Positions 60,745-64,000 of a DNA stretch of 64,000 nt are shown piece after piece. The number at the start of each line of letters is the position of its first letter. Within the stretch, counting starts at the first letter, position 1. The translations under genes were made by a program, and so were the position numbers. Source of the DNA: Pyrrhoderma lamaoense (Eukaryota; Basidiomycota; Agaricomycetes; Hymenochaetales; Hymenochaetaceae). Below the pieces are notes generated by a model. That model did not search any database and was not told the DNA's origin. It worked only from the letters and a program-made list of their open reading frames with translations. The stretch covers positions 930,001 through 994,000 of the forward strand of contig NBAZ01000001.1 of assembly GCA_002794735.1 (NCBI GenBank), given 5' to 3'.

Positions 60745-63141
60745 TTAAAACCCTTCGATTAACCCGCTATCCTCATCCTCTTCTCCGCGCCGCCGCTTAC
60801 GCTCATGCGTCTCTTGATGGACTACCTCGGAAACACATCTCGCCACGATCTCCTCTAGCATATCCTCCAATCCTCCATACTCCGACGTCCTAACTGCAAT
60901 CGCGTATGCCGCTACATTATTTTTTAAATTATATTTAGAAACGACCCCGCCCCCCCCGGTTAGGGAAGGAAGGGAAGTAGAAATGAGCGAAATGAAACAA
61001 AATAAGATAATGTCGTTAGAGTAAGAAAGGCCACCCAGCCAGGATTTGATTTTTTTAATTTGACATCCCCCACACGCGCACCCCCGAAGTCGAAGTCAGA
61101 AAGTAGTAAGAACAAAGTGAGACAGTACAAAGGGAATTTTAAATCCGGATCCACGCACACGCACGCACCGTGACCGCGGAAGCAAATTTAAATAAAAAGG
61201 CGAATTAATTTATGAGAAGGCGCGGGGAGGTAAGGGAATATGTAAAGGATTTAGTGCACCGTACGTATGGGTACGGGTAGTAAACGAGTTTAATAAGACA
61301 AAGTACAAATCCACCCGCCCGCCCAGAAGAAAATAAAACAAATAAATAAATAAGGAAGAGAGGGAAAAAGAGAGAGAGAGAAGAAAGAACAAACGAATTA
61401 GTAGCATTCTCGGTGTGTGGGTTCTAGATCAGGTTTAATATTAATGAGGTTTTCTCACGTACCATCTTCGATTTTTTGTAACGATTGGCTCGTGACTGTT
61501 TGCTTTCTGCTTAGATTCTTCACGTACGGAGTGAATCCTTCGAAGTCTGTAATAAGAAAGTTAAAGGGATAACATTCTCTGTTAGCGTTCCATTCCATTC
61601 TGCTTTCTCTACTCTCTCTCTCTCTCTCTGGATCTCTCGTTCAATTCAGCAAGAGTCACTTCAATCCCATCATTATCATCATCATGACTCGGAGGGAGAG
61701 GGGAGAAAATGCGGCGATCACTATACAATGCTCTTGCAAAGTGGCGCCCAAATTCCTGGGCAACTTGGCAACTAGCTCAGCGCCCTCCCTTGTGCTTTTT
61801 GCTTCCACTCCTTTTCTTTTCTGGTCTCTCTCTCACTCTCACTCTCTTTTCCTGCTCTATTCCGACAGCATACAACTATCTTTAACGTAAAAGTAAAAAC
61901 GAGACGAAGAGAGAGAGAGAGAGACGAAGAGGAAAGAAAAACAGCATTAAAGAGTTTAAAAATAGAAAAGAAGACTAACCAGCTTTGCAGTTCCTTACAA
62001 AGTCACTAACTTCGCGAGCGGTGTGTCTCCCGCCTCGACTAGTGATAGCGCCAATAGCGAAACGCATGAGCTCGCCTGTCAGGTCGGATACTCCAAGCAG
62101 GTAGTCATCGTATGGAAGTGTGAATAAGTTTGCTTCTACACTGCTATGCTATTGCTAGTAGTGGTAGTGGTGTGGTTTTGTCATCCCCGACGTTGACCTT
62201 GACGTCCGATTCCATGCGCACTTCGTTTCCATCTCTCCTTCCCTCCTTCCTCTCCCCGCCTCCTCCTCTCGTTTCCGGTCCTCCCCATCATCCCGACAGG
62301 GCGCACACCTCAACGTAGCCTGCACCTGATGATAAGAAACCAAAGTGCCATGTTCAAGGTAATGCGCAAACGCCAATGCCTCAATGTATTCTTGTAAACC
62401 AGGAGAAACAGAGGGCTGGTATCTCCAAAAACGACTGCCCTTGAGGTCTTGTTGCGTTGACCGTAAGAGGGATTGGACTTCGGCGAGTTTGGAGGTACCT
62501 TGCGTGACGGCTTTTTGGAATGCTGAGTGGTTTATTTTGGATTTAGGGTGGGTGGGAGTAGTGTTGGTGCTGTCATTGATTCCTGTAGTTGACTTGGGAC
62601 GGATGTGGGTGGAGGCTGCTAGTGATAGGTCTGCGTCCGCTGCGAGTCTGTGTAGGAGGAAGATGATACGCTTGGATAGGTTTGTGATGTCCCTACTAGT
62701 CTGTACCCGCACGCGAGGAGCGTAGATTCATGCGAGTAAAGTCATAAGGATTAGTTATTAGTTAGTGTGAATTAGTATAGTCATAGTCATAGTCAATAGT
62801 AATTATGAGGTTTGTGTGCGTATATTGGTAATTTGAAATTATAAATTAAGGATTTCGCAAAAATATGAGACGAGTGATCGGACGGGTTGTTTTGATCCTT
62901 TGGTTGCGTATATGCGTGTGTGTGTGTGTGTGTGTAAAAAAAGAAGAAGAAGAAAACAAAATATTGTGGATGTTTTGAATGCCGTTGTGGTACACATACT
63001 TTAATGAGACGTTCGCGTCTATCGTTATGTTCGTCGAGTTCGATTCTGAAATTCTCGAAGAGGGTGAGAATGTCTTCCTGGAGCTGAGAACGCGAGGGTT
63101 GTTGTTGTCGTAGACGGAAGAGAGGATGTGAGAATTGACAT
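60745..63141 (-). CDS. translin-associated factor X (TRAX) family protein
   Basis: TRAX pairs with translin to form C3PO, an RNA/DNA-binding endoribonuclease that processes tRNA leader fragments and helps RNAi. Exons assembled on the minus strand give LFENFRIELDEHNDRRERLI, SRDITNLSKRIIFLLHRLAA, then GLQEYIEALAFAHYLEHGTL, VSYHQVQATL, DDYLLGVSDLTGELMRFAIG, REVSDFVRNCKA and DFEGFTPYVKNLSRKQTVTS. The last exon gives AYAIAVRTSEYGG and a basic tail (HERKRRRGEEDED) to the TAA at 60745-60747. The glutamates of EYIEAL that serve the nuclease site of TRAX are present. A 540-bp intron (about 60919-61463) is much longer than the rest. The exon with LFENFRIEL has no in-frame ATG. The ATG at 63139-63141 is in another frame, so the true start is unresolved. 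The short C-terminal basic stretch may be a nuclear signal. Confidence 0.88.
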
Positions 63142-63895
63142 GGGAGTTGAAGTTATGAAGTTGTGAGATGGAAGAATGAGAGTTGAAATAGCTTGAGAGA
63201 GAGGAAGAGAAGGGGTTTGTTCGTGGTTTACCTCACTCTTGCTTTATAGATAATAACACGAATGGTGGGGACTGTTCAAGCTGCGGATTTGATATACATG
63301 TTTAGCTTGAATGGGTAGAAATGGAAAAAGGAGTGAGGATGGCATTTATTTTTGAATCAATTGAGCGACTCATATTGAATGTATATTCAATATGGATGAT
63401 ATATATGGAGGAGATGATTCAAATTGATTGTGGGCAGCAGTCGATATCGGCGTCCTGAAAAGAAGTTTTTATATATATCATACATGAATAAATCTTATTT
63501 GTGATTACTGTAATCTGTGATCTGCTGGAGGAACAGCAGCCGCGAGAGAGGGACGTAGCCGGTGCCGATTTCCGACAGTCGGTTCCCGGAAGGTTAGGAG
63601 AAGGTAAAATGTAAGAGAGTATCTCCAAGTAGTAGTCTAAGACTACATCAGGTATATATATATTAATGATCATAATACTCCCTTACCCTTCCCTTCTCTC
63701 GTCAGCTTGGCCTACCTCTTCCTCCTACCTACTCTCTCTTCTCCTTGTCATCTCTTCCTTGATCCACTCTCGTTATCCAATACAGATAAGGATAGCAATC
63801 TAAAGCAATCAACCGGTCAAAGAGTTGAAGAGTCAAAGAGCAAGAGGAAAAGGGTTGTATAGCTAGCTAGCTACTAAACGTGACAAAAAACAGGG
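63142..63895. promoter_or_regulatory. divergent intergenic region
   Basis: Between the start of the TRAX gene and a plus-strand gene beginning at 63896. It includes CT-rich leader sequence (about 63680-63760) and a GCTAGCTAGCTA block (63861-63873). Both promoters and perhaps a missing first TRAX exon should lie here. Confidence 0.45.
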
Positions 63896-64000
63896 ATGGA
63901 ATTTCCAAGTAAACCAGGCTGCCCGATGTGCAGTATCGTCAACATGGCTACTCTTCAAATCCCTTCCAGCTCTCTAGACACGGACGCTACTCATTCTCCT
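63896..64000 (+). CDS. 5' end of a gene cut by the window edge, possibly HIT family
   Basis: ATG at 63896 opens a frame to the end of the window (35 codons): MEFPSKPGCPMCSIVNMATL followed by a Ser/Thr/Asp-rich stretch. The GCPMCSIV block matches the Cys-x2-Cys start of many HIT-domain nucleotide hydrolases (C-P-F-C-x-I-V). The diagnostic His-x-His-x-His lies outside the window, so the call is tentative. Confidence 0.4.
   Translation, partial: MEFPSKPGCPMCSIVNMATLQIPSSSLDTDATHSP

Overview
The window looks like nuclear DNA of a basidiomycete-type fungus, probably Agaricomycotina. The evidence is genes split by many introns of about 50-60 nt with GT...AG borders, moderate to low GC, and a gene set typical of filamentous fungi. 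I cannot name the species. Most exons are shorter than a whole reading frame, so most genes had to be assembled by eye from several frames. Internal splice sites are firm only where positions are given.

Layout. 1-2713 is gene-poor. Next come a choline/ethanolamine-kinase-family gene (2714-4345, +), a 14-TM MFS exporter (5022-7701, -), a mitochondrial class A DnaJ of MDJ1 type (8575-10454, -), a small SET-domain protein (12260-12924, +) and casein kinase 2 alpha (13061-14480, -). A gene-poor stretch (14.5-17.7 kb) leads to a WRN-like 3'-5' exonuclease (17667-19711, -) and a charged hypothetical gene directly upstream of it (19704-22165, -). From 22.2 to 29.7 kb there is mostly low-complexity DNA with one good orphan exon. 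Two hypothetical genes then face each other (29660-31375 + and 34353-35513 -). Between them lies a 3-kb block with a large inverted repeat and a direct repeat. The second hypothetical shares a 468-bp divergent promoter with biotin synthase (35982-37820, +). 37.8-42.0 kb is decayed DNA including an MFS relic. A run of plus-strand genes follows: a REX4-like protein whose catalytic acidic residues are replaced (42059-43958), a possible Rxt2-like protein (44676-46402) and the proteasome activator Blm10/PA200 (46797-55451). The right end holds a BTG/Tob-domain protein (58466-59724, -), a TRAX/translin-family gene (60745-63141, -) and the first codons of a possible HIT-family gene running off the edge.

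Most genes are unrelated housekeeping functions: lipid head groups, mitochondrial folding, CK2 signalling, biotin, the proteasome and RNA/DNA nucleases. The observations most worth following are the 733-bp inverted repeat with flanking 110-bp duplications between the two convergent genes, the apparently dead DEDDh exonuclease, the terminal mini-exon completing the Tyr-Tyr-Ala tail of Blm10, a 37-nt microexon in the MFS gene, and a fungal BTG/Tob protein.
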